A stretch of 64,000 bases of DNA. Origin: Amia ocellicauda. Lineage: Eukaryota > Chordata > Actinopteri > Amiiformes > Amiidae. The DNA is taken from positions 34,860,707-34,924,706 of the forward strand of contig NC_089852.1 in NCBI RefSeq assembly GCF_036373705.1, given 5' to 3'. Below, one piece after another: positions 20,901 through 41,257 of this stretch. The translations under genes were made by a program, and so were the position numbers. Each line of letters starts with the position of its first letter. Position 1 is the stretch's first letter. The notes beneath the pieces were generated by a model. That model was not told the DNA's origin. It did no database searches and saw nothing but the letters and a program-made list of their open reading frames with translations.

Positions 20901-23900
20901 GACTCCGACGCGTGGGTAAAACCCGGGGGGGGGATCTCTCAGGAACTCGTAGCCTTCTGCAAACACAGAGAATGCAGGGCTGAGTAAGTCACATGCCCGG
21001 CGAGGGGTATACACACACACACTACCGGTCAGAAGATTTAGAACACCCCCATTTTTCCAGATTTTATTGAAATTTAAGCAGTTCAATTCCAGTGAATAAC
21101 CTGAAATGGTACAAAGGTAAGCAGTAAACTGCCAGAGGTAAAGAAAAAAAATATTTAGGTTACCAAAAATTTAAAAATAATGTACATTTTGTTTCCATGT
21201 CGCCGCCGTCATTCAGAGCCTGGGAGGTAATCGCTGTCTGCATCAGATGGTGGGCGGTGGGGTCTCATTCAGATGGTCACAGATCCCTCAGTCTCGATCG
21301 ACCAAGTATCCCCCCACCTCCCATTTCAGTATGTAGAGTGCATCTCCACGTGTCATACACATGTGGACAGCTCTGCCATATTAAAATGAGTGCCATACTA
21401 ATATGGTGACTCAGCACTTTGCACAAACCCTAGCTATATAATACTGCGTGTTTGTGCCTGCCCGGTTTCATACCTGGTGTCACGCCATTGACAGTATCTT
21501 TATCGAGGCTGCTTGTTGTGATCCAGCAGAGCTCTGTATTTACATGTAGAGTTTAATTGTTGCTCTGCAGCCATGGGACTGAAGGATTATCAGTAAGAAA
21601 CAGAAAACTAAAACATCGCCCCAGGCCTTCAAGAATAGTGTATTTTCCGAGCCTATAATCACGCTTTAAGTAGCAGTATTCACTCTGATGCAACTGTGAT
21701 TATTTAGCAGCTGTAATAAATAAAAAGACCCCAAACAAGCAATAAAGTAACTCATTACCAGACTCAGTTCCATTTTGGAATGAGAAATAAAATGAGAGAG
21801 ATAAAGATACTCCCTGGAAACAAACATGCAGCCAACAACTCAGCCAAAATAAATCTCTCTGTTGGCTGCTCCTAAGAGTTGTAAGGTTTGTACTGTATGA
21901 CTGCATAGGGCTTCAACTAACCCATTACAGTTCAGAACACCCTTACAGAGTTGCAGATGTGAAATTCACTCTCACATTAACCTGCTTACCAAGACAAAGT
22001 CAAAGTCATTTTGCAAATGATGTCCTGCAGGCCTCAACACTCACTGTGGAGCTTGGAAGAGAGTCAAGTGGAAAAGTCAAACCATTCTTAACCAGTAACG
22101 TTTGTGCGAAGGGTATCAGTAAGGCACACTGATCTCTTACCTTTTCCAAACTGGACAGAGCCTTCAAATCTTGGCTTAGCTGCCATGTAAGCTTCCTGAA
22201 TTAAAAACCAAGAGTCAGAAAGTAAAATGTACACAGGTATCAACAAAATTAATTACGTGATGTCATCATCAGGAAAGAAGGACGAGCAAAGCAGTAGCAA
22301 ATCGTGTCTATTGAGCACTGAAAAAATCTGTCTAGTTCGATTTATATGAAATTAACTTGCAGCTGTTAAGCCTAACATAATTACAGATCAGTCAGAACAA
22401 AGCCTTGGAATGAAGTGCAAAGGCATGTTGCCTACCTCTGCCCGAGCAGACACAACAACGCTATCCCAGAGTCATTACCGTTCATAAAATAAGGCTGAGA
22501 CTATTCAATGTAAACGTATATCTTATGCACTTTACAGATACATATTTGCATATGCAGAATCCCCAGGGGTCAATCACAATCAGACAACAGAAGAAGAACA
22601 GAACCATCTTCCCATGGCATGATTTTTCTACAGTGGAGATTAGAGTGTGTATTCTGGAAGGTGCAGTGGCACAGAAATTGTGGTGCATTGAAAGCAATAG
22701 TGCAGGGAAAGCACATCTGGTGGCGATGGTTATGGAGGGGTTGGCAGCATAGCAACATATTTGCTATTTATTAAAATAATGATTTTATATATCAACAGCC
22801 TTTATCGATCTACTGGATGAAGGCCTCTCCAAGAGGTTTCCACAATCTATAGTATATTTTATATACAGTGAGTATACGTATTCACACTCCTTGGACTTGT
22901 ACTGGAAAACATTGACCCCCTTAATTTCATACACATCCTCACTGTAATGAAATGTGGACACTGAGATGTAATAAACAATTACAGAATACTTCATGGATCC
23001 CTTATGAAATGTTAGATTCTTATTTACGTTATGCATTGGTTTATAATACCTGTGCTTTCTCCACTGTTGTTTGGCCAGTTTGCTGAAACGGAATGAGAAC
23101 AGGGGCAAAATCAAACAACCAAAGAACAAAGACAAAGCCATGCTTAGATGTGCTGAAAATAATCAGGTCTCAGAGCAGTTGAAATTACATTAATTCAATG
23201 CCAAAGATTGTGCTCTGAAGTTACAGTGGAGGTTAAATGAGCAGAACACACACATGAGTTAAGATGCATGACTTTTGCAGGTAATTGTGCTGTATGCAAA
23301 GCACCTTAGTCCCCCATACTGTACCTGACACCAGGTGGTGTAGGGCTCTGCAGATTTCCTCAGCACTGAGATGCCCTGCTCCAGCTGACTAGCCTCAGGC
23401 TCTAAGTACTTGTACTTGTCTTGTGGGGTCGTGTACAGAGACAGCTGAAAAAAACAAGAAGAGCAAGAGCAGAATAAGGACGTGGTTTGAATTTCAGCAA
23501 CATAATCAGTTTGTAAATATGGGACTGCATCCATATTTTTATTTCCCTGTCTGGAAGGCTGAACTACCTCACCACCAAACTTCAGCGAGGGTGACTAATG
23601 ATCAGTGGCGTGAGAGTTTACTGGTTCTGGACTTCTGACTTTTAAAAACACTTTAACATTATTTTATTTTTCATTGTAGAAGCTTCACAAGTCTCTCTCT
23701 TCTTGAAGGCTTTTGTGTGTTGGCTATACAATCTCTCAGTTGCTGCTACAGAGCATGCCCCCAGGTATCCAGGCTTTTGAATGTTGATTATATCTGACAA
23801 CCTGTGTGCGGGTGTGTTACTCGGAGGCTGGTGTGGGGAAGTACAGTACCTCTTCAGTCCTCAGGGAGACGCTGTCCTGCTTCTCCTCGCTGGCAGCATA

Positions 23901-26563
23901 CACCACTCTCCCTGATGCCAGGCCCAGACCCCCAGGCACGGCCACCAGCCACACCACCTGGGAGAAGACACTGCAGTCAGGACTGGTACAGCACAGGATC
24001 AAAGGAGGACAGATCAAGCCTGTCTGAGTGTTGGACTGCAGAGCCCACACTTTATAATTTATAAGGGCTTGCTGAGCAGGGCTGTGTATGGTACAATATT
24101 GTTACTTGCTTACATGAAACATACAAGTTTAAGAGGTGCTGGTTTGCTCACTACCCAAATAAATGCTGCCTGTGGCTGGCTAGGTCCGTCTTCACTAAAG
24201 GAAGAATCACTGTGTCGTGGGCCTAGGGCTTTCCCACACTGTGAACTTCACTGACGTCAATAAGAGAAACCCAATGCTGAGGAAGAGTCTCTGGGGTCAG
24301 TAAGAGTGCACTGAAAGCAAATGCCTGAGACAGACACCACAGACACTCGTCATTTACATGGAAAACCGGCTAGCCAGTCTTATCTGAAGTGGAGAATGCA
24401 TGTTGTCCTAATTCCACTGCAAACTTTGACATAAACACAGGAAATTCGAGCAATCACAAAAGCTGACGGCAACCAGATTTCTATCTCGGCAAAGAGAAAG
24501 AGAACTCTTTATGTCTCCATTGTCATTTTGTCCTCTCCGGCTCCTACAGTGCGGTCTGATGTTATTTAGCCTTGAACTTAATCATCTTATCAGACCTCAC
24601 AAAAACACAAATTCCAGAGAATTGGTACATCTTGTTTTTGCCCACTTCTGCTAAATGAAACAAAAGTTCAAATCCTAGCATAGCAAATTAATAGAAAGTT
24701 CCATATCAAGAAAAAACCAACAACAGCTGAAGTTAGAAATGTGTCGAGAAATGTTCAGTGAAGAGAGCTGCCGGATCCGGGCACGGTGCCAGGGCTTCTC
24801 CATAAACACGCAGGGAGAACATGCAGATCCTTCAGGGATTTATTTTCTCTCAAATAAATCAGAAAACAGCATAGAAGACCAATGTCTCATATAACAATAT
24901 GTGTCAATAACCACAATATACATTCCGGAACTGATTAATTCCAAAAAGCTTCACACCAAAACAATACATTATTTCTAACAATTATGGGAATTTACTGTCA
25001 ATATGATATTCTTAAAAGCAAGACCTCGGGCCCAGGACAGCCCACTCCAGCAGTTTTATTATTTTCTTGCTGGGTTTAAAATGGATTCTGTAATGTAATC
25101 TATTTTGACCCTTGTCTTACATTAAATGTGAAATGGCTGCTAAACACAATAAAGACAAATAAATCTATTATGTATTAAATTATTAAATGCTATTAAAATG
25201 TTTACCATTACAGCAGATAGAGCGTACTCTGTAGGGGATTGCTACTGGATTTCAAATAAAATGAGAGGCCTGCACTATTTTATAACAGGGTAGGAGTAGC
25301 TTAGCTCTCTGTAATACAGTCAAACAGGCTACAGGATGTCAAAATCTCCAGTCCTAAAGTATGGTAGATCTTCAGCATCAAATCATAGACAAAAGCTACT
25401 AAAGAGAAATAAAAAGACTCTTGGAGTCACAGAGACAGACAGACCACTGTTCCTTCAGCAGTTTGCCTGGGGCTTGTGTGGTATTTGAGGGATCTGTGGC
25501 CGTTAGACTTTGCCCACAGTAAACGTAATGACCACCTGTTACAGACAGCCAGGCCAAAGCGGGGAAGACCAGTCCAGGTGACCTGTACAGGTTCAAATCT
25601 ACAGGTGACCATAGGAGCAAAACAAAGAATTGAGCCTCCAGTTTGACCTTACATCTCACATACTGGGGACACACCTCCACCTAGCGACAGAACAATACAA
25701 TGCCTGGTTTGTGTTGATGTGATTTGGATGCCACTTTAATTTCCAGCATTTTACTTATTTACAATTAATCAAATTACAACTTTCAGACATATAAATGTAT
25801 GAAACCCAATAACATTACAATCCATGAGCATTAAATCATTACATATGTATTTGTTTTGATATTTCTTGCATGTGTCCAATGTATACACACGAAGTAATAC
25901 CTATTGCTGTGTGAAACACTATAGAGAAGTAGCTTGCAGCATGTAAGAATGTGTGTAATTGTAATTCGGATTGAAACATTTGGTCTTGGTGACGTAACAG
26001 TTCATTCAAGAATCAGATGAGACAACTGTGTCTGCGAACACATGTGCGACACTTCACAGGTAAAAGCGATGTTAGAGGCGCCATGAGGTAGAAATAAAAG
26101 TTACAGATATAAGTTAAATGTTCACTCAAGCTACAATATAATAAGAGATATGGCAGTTTTGGTGTCAGAAGTTATACAACCCCCCCAAAAACGACTCTAT
26201 CGTAAGTGGCACTTGCTTCCTGTCCACATCCTGTAATGAAATTATCATTTTTTCGAAAGGCACCAATAAACTGCTGTACTTTTGTCCTACACAGCTTGGT
26301 ATGCATTTCAGCTGCTCGTGTCCTTTACATAAATAAAATCCATTCGTTAGGACAACACTATTGACAGCACGCAAAGCCAGAGGAAACAACTAAGACGCTA
26401 CACTAGCTAAAGCAATGGTAAATAACAGTGACTTGCTGTTTTAATTGTGAAAAACACAATCCTCAGCAGGTTAACAGACTGTGATCGGAACCAAGGCCAC
26501 TAATAGAGCATATTGATCACATATATATTTTCTTCTGACAAACTTTGTTCTCACCTTGTGCAT
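17939..26563 (-). CDS. apoo: Apolipoprotein O / MICOS subunit MIC26-MIC23
   Basis: Inner mitochondrial membrane protein of the MICOS complex that shapes cristae junctions. Exons on the minus strand: 26563-26555 (MHK), 23957-23850, 23444-23325, 23082-23050 (candidate 33-nt microexon), 22195-22141, 20956-20861, 20575-20484, 18397-18299, 17998-17939. All phases fit and give 223 residues (212 without the microexon; human 198). Recognisable blocks: LSLYTTP, EPYTTWCQ, the glycine-rich membrane segment PRVGVIGFAGILGLFLARG, YPTGLMALGASLYYPQQAV, and LYDWSLWGYLAVESLW. An N-terminal hydrophobic segment lies in exon 2. Its 5' end faces kif3a 274 bp away. The 3'UTR must start within 31 bp of a Tc1-like insertion. 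The match to APOO is better than to APOOL. Confidence 0.93.
21019..21190. mobile_element. Solo end of another Tc1-like element in an apoo intron
   Basis: Starts CACTACCGGTCAGAAGATTT and continues through AGCAGTTCAATTCCAGTGAA, sequence typical of a terminal repeat of a widespread fish Tc1 family. No transposase follows, so it is a truncated relic between apoo exons 5 and 6 (as numbered with the microexon). Confidence 0.6.
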
Positions 26564-26836
26564 AGTCCTTCTTGGAGGTGCCTTGAGCTGTTAGGTACGG
26601 TGTCCCGAAGAGGACAACCCTAGCCAGCGCATGGCGAACGCGAGGCCTCAGTCGCTGTCCTCAGCACCACAGCGCCGCGTCCTGGCTGACGAGCACATTT
26701 CAGAGGTGTCTGCTTTCTTAGCAACACTTTCAACGTCTGGGGACAAATCCTCAAAGCCTCTCGACCCTGAGTCTGTCACACCACTGAAACACAGCATCTT
26801 TGATGATATCGTTTCTTTAGTCAATTCTATAGTACA
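26564..26836. promoter_or_regulatory. Head-to-head promoter of apoo (-) and kif3a (+)
   Basis: Only 273 bp separate the two start codons. The block 26596-26760 resembles the CXorf58 promoter (45317-45445): shared stretches include ACGGTGTCC, CAGCGCCGCG, TAGCAAC and GGGGAC in the same order. A degenerate X-box-like site with an intact AGCAAC half lies at 26712-26725. An open frame of 73 codons on the plus strand (26631-26852) is probably leader sequence. Confidence 0.65.
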
Positions 26837-35486
<8,650 letters not shown>

Positions 35487-35690
35487 AACTGATGGAGAAC
35501 ACCTGAAGAAAAACAGTGGGGAAAAGCCAGGAGGGCGTTTTAGGAGAGCAAGAGCTGTTTTTGGATTGATTTGGCGTGACCCCTGATTGTTTGGAGAACC
35601 TGATTTTGATTTTGATAATTAATACAAATTTAATGTAAGACTGTTCAATATGTCGTCTGTTGAGGAGGCATCTGTTACATATTTCTTAAG

Positions 35691-35696
35691 AATAAA
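35691..35696 (+). terminator. kif3a polyadenylation signal
   Basis: AATAAA 205 bp past the kif3a stop codon; the first good signal on that strand. Confidence 0.6.
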
Positions 35697-35699
35697 AAA

Positions 35700-36909
35700 A
35701 GAGGCAACAACTGAATAGTCTTAAATAATATTACAGTATTGCTTGGCCTGTCTTATGAATTTAAATCTATAAAGTTGTCCAAAAGGGAGCGGTAGGATAA
35801 TTTAGTGAAGGGATTTTGCTGAAGTATATAAATATGCTCTTTGTGCTACACAGGATATATGTACAGATCCTGTTATTTGTAACCTGTTTTGTGATTATTA
35901 AATTCACATGAAATAGGTGGTGACACTCACCTTTAACTGAATAGAAAGAAGGTGAATTTAATTGTGGGGGGCAAAAATAAAATCTGAGGATTGTGTGGAT
36001 GATTATATAGTTTTGAGTTCTGAGGCTTCGTGTTACACATGAAATGACATACTTAGCAACTGCAAGTATTTAAACTGTTGTTGAACAAAGTTTAGCCTTG
36101 CTTGTAAAACCAACAAACAAAATCAGTGCTTCATTATATTTGAAAAGAAATGTAAACTTATTTTTGCCAGAAGTCCTAGGTGTCAGTTGTTGCAGATATC
36201 CACAATAACCTTCAACTTGCAATTTTTTTCTTATTTTCTGTACAGTAAGTGATTGACACTAAATATTTTCTGGGATGCTTGTAAGCAGGCTTTGCATGCA
36301 GACTTTAACATTGAATCCAGATAATTACTAATTGTTCTGTTTTTTAGGTTTTCACCAAGTGTCCTGTATTCTTACAAGGTAACTTTTTTGTAGTGTCAAC
36401 ATTGTTTAAATTTTTTGTATAATTTTCCTTTTTCCTGTATGTTTGTTCATTTCATATATTTTATACATTTCTAAAGTTGCTTTCCTGTGCATTGATTATA
36501 CAGTATAGACAGGAAGATAATAATGTATATCTCACAATGCTGTGATAAGCAGGAGGGGGGTGGGGGTGGATCTGCCAACAAGGATGTTTCTGCAAGTATT
36601 ATCTAACGATCAAATTATACTTTCGCTGTTGCTTCAGAAGGTCAACAGTAAGCTTCATATTTTATGCAAAGGATGTGGAGTCTTCTCCATGAATGTAGAT
36701 ATACAGATACAGTTCCTGGAGCTCTCGCTTGTTTCTTAAACAATCAAACATTTCAATCGCTCACCGCAAAGTTGACCTCAGCTCTTATTGTTTTGATTTA
36801 GTCTGCAGTCAGGTTGGCTAAAAATACAGTCAGCAGATTGTGGGAGAGAATCTAAGCGCACCAATTGTCAGTTTCCACAGACTACCATACATGCAATGGT
36901 GAATACATA
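35700..36909. other. Intergenic AT-rich sequence
   Basis: No exon or element recognised between the kif3a 3' end and the next Tc1-like copy. Confidence 0.45.
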
Positions 36910-38195
36910 CAGTGAGGGAAAAAAGTATTTGATCCCCTGCTGATTTTGTACGTTTCCCACTGACAAAGAAATGATCAGTCTATGATTTTAATGGTAGGTG
37001 TATTTTAACAGTGAGAGACAGAATAACAGCAAAAAAATCCAGAAAAATGCATTTCAAAAAAGTTATAAATTGATTTGCATGTTAATGAGGGAAATAAGTA
37101 TTTGACCCCTTCGACTTAGTACTTGGTGGCAAAACCCTTGTTGGCAATCACAGAGGTCAGACGTTTCTTGTAGTTGGCCACCAGGTTTGCACACATCTCA
37201 GGAGGGATTTTGTCCACTCCTCTTTGCAGATCCTCTCCAAGTCATTATGGTTTCAAGGCTGACGTTTGGGAACTCGAACCTTCAGCTCCCTCCACAGATT
37301 GTCTATGGGATTAAGGTCTGGAGACTGGCTAGGCCACTCCAGGACCTTAATGTGCTTCTTCTTGAGCCACTCCTTTGTTGCCTTGGCTGTGTGTTTTGGC
37401 TCATTGTCATGCTGGAATACCCATCCACGACCCACTTTCAATGCCCTGGCTGAGGGAAGGAGGTTCCTACCCAAGATTTGACGGTACATGGCCCCGTCCA
37501 TCGTCCCTTTGATGCGGTGCAGTTGTCCTGTCCCCTTAGCAGAAAAACACCCCAAAAGCATAATGTTTCCACCTCCATGTTTGACGGTGGGGATGGTGTT
37601 CTTGGGGTCATTCCTCCTCCTCCAAACACGGCGAGTTGAGTTGATGCCAAAGAGCTCGATTTTGGTCTCATATGACCACAACACTTTCACCTAGTTCTCC
37701 TCTGAATCATTCAGATGTTGGCAAACTTCAGACGGGCCTGTACATATGCTTTCTTGAGCAGGGGGACCTTGTGGGCACTGCAGGATTTCAGTCCTTCACG
37801 GCGTAGTGTGTTACCAATTGTTTTCTTGGTGACTATGGTCCCAGCTGCCTTGAGATCATTAACAAGATCCTCCCGTGTAGTTCTGGGCTGATTCCTCACC
37901 GTTCTCATGATCATTAAAACTCCACGAGGTGAGATCTTGCATGGAGCCCCAGACCGAGGGAGACTGACAGTTATTTTGTGTTTCTTCCATTTGTGAATAA
38001 TCGCACCAACTGTTGTCACCTTCTCACCAAGCTGCTTGGCGATGGTCTTGTAGCCCATTCCAGCCTTGTGTAGGTCTACAATCTTGTCCCTGACATCCTT
38101 GGACAGCTCTTTGGTCTTGGCCATGGTGGAGAGTTTGGAATCTGATTGATTGATTGCTTCTGTGGACAGGTGTCAAATACTTTTTTCCCTCACTG
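36910..38195 (-). mobile_element. Tc1/mariner-like transposon, copy 2
   Basis: A 1286-bp copy of the element found at 16342-17907, again flanked by TA. The left terminus is complete (CAGTGAGGGAAAAAAGTATT). On the right, a deletion joins GACAGGTGTC directly to AAATACTTTTTTCCC, removing the palindromic region and most of the right inverted repeat. It sits between kif3a and the cytokine gene. Confidence 0.93.
37253..38124 (-). pseudogene. Broken Tc1-like transposase, copy 2
   Basis: Same two-part broken frame as copy 1: N-terminal part from 38124 to 37711, C-terminal part from 37690 to 37253. The C-terminal protein is identical to copy 1, including WSYETK and NPIDNLW. The N-terminal part differs at a few residues (for example [10 protein letters not shown] against [10 protein letters not shown]). 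The shared frameshift and stop lie near 37691-37714. Confidence 0.9.
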
Positions 38196-39473
38196 TAGAT
38201 TGAAACAATAATGTGTCTTTTATATCTCAAAATATACCCTCTGTGTTTAGCCACAGTTGCCAACTTTTCTGAATTTTCCTGGTATTTTTACCTGTTGGAA
38301 AAACCCTTTGGGGCCTGATATTCTACCATTTCCATTGCAAGCCCAACACCTCATTGACTCATCTCTACAGTATTGTGCTTCAGTGGTATAATCTCTAAGC
38401 AAAATGCAACTGAACCAACACTGTCTGATATAATTATGCATGAATCATAATACTAAGAGGCTGGAATTATTCTGACAAGTATGGAGCCGATAACTACTGG
38501 GTGTTTGATCATGAAATATTCCTCACTGTGCTAAAGCATTTTCTTTTTTTCCAATCTTTGGATTTATCACCTGATCACAGAAAAGTTTACTTTAATACAT
38601 GCACAAACAATAAGGAGCCTCGTTTGCCTTATACTGGGTGATGTAGAATATGTTTAGTTTTATCTCTTTTCTGTGACTTTGAACCCAAAAGAGAAGTAAT
38701 TGTGTATAATCCCAGGTCAGTGTCAAAGTGAGAATTTTCCTCTATCTTTTTCTGTGTACTTTGTTTGCAGTGATGTTTGCATTTAAAACCATAAAAAAAC
38801 CTCACCAAAAAGAGGGACGACTATACAGACCATTTGCTTGTGAGCAACAATAAAATCGTTTTTTAAATATTATAATTTTTACCACAACAGATGTTCATCC
38901 TACATGGGATATTCAAGCCCTCCTATACTGAATTTGCCCACCATTGATACAGCAACATACATTAGTGCATTCAAATTAGGTATACAGCCTCCACAGTGAA
39001 TGAGATTGCAAAAGATTAGAAAAGGCTCTAAAATCAGATGCTTTTAGCTTTTGACAACCACTTTCCACACTGCGTGCAGATGTTGCTTATATCAGTCTGG
39101 AAATCTTGTGTTTTTCAGCTGCTTATTAAAGGGCAGAGATGTAACACATTACTGCATAATGTTCTTAAAGTTTACCACATTTTGTAACATTAAAGTATCT
39201 GGCATGTGGCCTTTCGCCTTGAATTGTGTGTGCCCTCTCTTCATCTGTCTGAACCTGCTATCTTTGATGAATGTCTAAGCCTAGGCAGCTGGCCGAGTAG
39301 CTGCCAACCCCATTTAGGTAGGTACAATTAGGTAAATGTAATTAAACTGTCACACTGATAAAATGTCAGTGAAGATAAATGTAAATTACATGAGAAACAG
39401 CATTTTTTTGGTTGTTTCCATTGCATACTTTTATTTTGTCTCATAAATAGATAGATACATAGATTTATTAAAA
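38196..39473. other. Intergenic sequence downstream of the cytokine gene
   Basis: No exon recognised. TTTATT at 39474-39479 just beyond it is a likely polyadenylation signal (AATAAA on the minus strand) for the cytokine gene. Confidence 0.45.
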
Positions 39474-39530
39474 AAAAATAATGTTATAAATGAAAAAATC
39501 CAAATTAATAATGCTGGGATACACAGGGAA

Positions 39531-41257
39531 TCACACAGTAGCAACTTTCTTCAGTTCAGGTTGAGAATTAATTCTTTGCATACATTCTTTCAGCTTCCTC
39601 AGGGGGATTTCCAACTCAACCTCCTCATCTCTGTTAGGCATGGAACAGTTTTTTTGAAACTGAAAAAAAAAAGACAATCATAAATAAACACAGATGTCTC
39701 CTTTTTTGTTGTATTTCTCTTTGAACAAGTGTATTTATTTGTGTGTGTCAGCTCTTGTAATTGTACAATTTAGAACACAATCTAACCTTAGTAGGCCACT
39801 ATGTTTGTTGTGTATATTTTTGTGTTCTTTACTTATGTGGGAACGTTTGTCATCTTCTCAGGGGCTTTAGCTGACAGGTTAAAGAGAGGTACAAAAAGCT
39901 GCGGAACCTGGGTGTATCACATTGCATTATCACCTCTTATTCAACACGTAAACAGACGTTCCCAAATACCTGCTGGTTGTACTGATTCAGAGCCCTGACG
40001 ATTGTTCCATTCTTTCCAAATTCCTCATAGTTTAGTGTCTCCAGAACCAACTGCACTTCACATAGATGTTTAATCTGTGTAATAATGATGAAAAGAAAAA
40101 GAAAAAAGATCAAGCATCGATCAAACATACATATATACTGTGTCTATAGCCAACAGGAGCTCAGTGGTAATTCTGAAGTTAAACATGGAAGTGTCTCCAT
40201 CATATTTAACAGTGTGGAGATTGTAAGGCCATGAAGAGGGGCCAGTTTGTCTATAAATCAGATGTTTTTCAAACGGTTGATTTTATCTACCCCTTTATGC
40301 ATGCTCTGCATCCATTGATCAAAATAGTCAGAGGCTTCTGAAACGATTACCTACAGAGATACACAGACGAGGAAACCAACAATTTCTGCATCAACCATCT
40401 TAAAATCGGGTACAGATTTACACTTCAGATAATACTTTAAATTTACTGGAATATGTAATTGATACAGATTACAATCTGAGCATATGTCTCTATGAATATA
40501 AAAATGGTCAGTTATCCTTTATATGACTGGTCTTGAGACCCAATATTAAAGCTTTTCATATTTAATACAATATTTGTTTACCTTGCACTCCTCCAGCTTT
40601 ACACGGGGCACCAATTCCTGTAGCCTTTTCTAGAATACAAAACAACAACAATTATATTAAAATACCACAATCCAAGGTACAGCTTTAGTCCAATACAATC
40701 ATACATACAATCTGAGATATCATTAGCAGGGTTATTAAGTCTCAAATGTAATGTTTTGACAGGTGTCTGGATAAATAATTGACTACAGTCACTCCTGTCA
40801 GATTGTGTTTAAGCACATCATTTCAAGTTGTCATGAAAGTCCCTTATAGTTCCTGGTGAGCTCAACAAAGTACAAGACTATGCCTTGGTGAAATACTAGT
40901 CTATCTATCACAGGTACCACATCACTTATTTGCACTAAGACAGCTTTTCAAAAGTATGATATAATAATTATTATTATTGTATGTATTTAATAAATAATCA
41001 AACAATGACATTTAAACTCTGATGAAGTAATGTGATAATGATAATGACCTTTCCCATCTTATTTAGTATCCCAGAACTTAAAGTTAATTTAAATAAGTAG
41101 GTCCTGCGGCCTGTCTTACCTTAGGTACCTCTGTGAGCAAATCTTCCACCGATTGTATAATCTCATTCCGACACTTATGGGCACATGGAGTGGGAGCACT
41201 GCAAACATATAAAACCAGAACTAGCAGGCCGGACAGATTCTTCAATGCTCTGAACAT
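39531..41257 (-). CDS. il4/13: Interleukin-4/13-like secreted helical cytokine
   Basis: Secreted type I cytokine, inferred to act in type-2 immunity through IL-4/IL-13 type receptors. Four exons on the minus strand: 41257-41120, 40629-40582, 40074-39970, 39659-39531. Every intron is phase 0, the exon pattern of the IL-4/IL-13/IL-5/CSF2 group. Protein 139 residues: hydrophobic signal LLVLVLYVCSAP, then six mature Cys (25, 29, 61, 67, 102, 123) that could form three disulfides, and N-glycosylation sequons at N84 (NGT) and N101 (NCS). The sequence itself is too diverged for me to prove the family. The decisive evidence is position: it lies 3' to 3' with kif3a, as IL4 does with KIF3A in human. 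Another member of the helical cytokine group remains possible. Confidence 0.8.

Noticed and set aside
22870-22990. CAGTGAGTATACGTATTCACAC stretch resembling a Tc1 end
   Set aside because: Only one weak end is visible, with no partner repeat or transposase; too decayed to call.
25399-25680. 93-codon minus-strand frame inside apoo intron 1
   Set aside because: No family match and no consistent splice phase with apoo exons.
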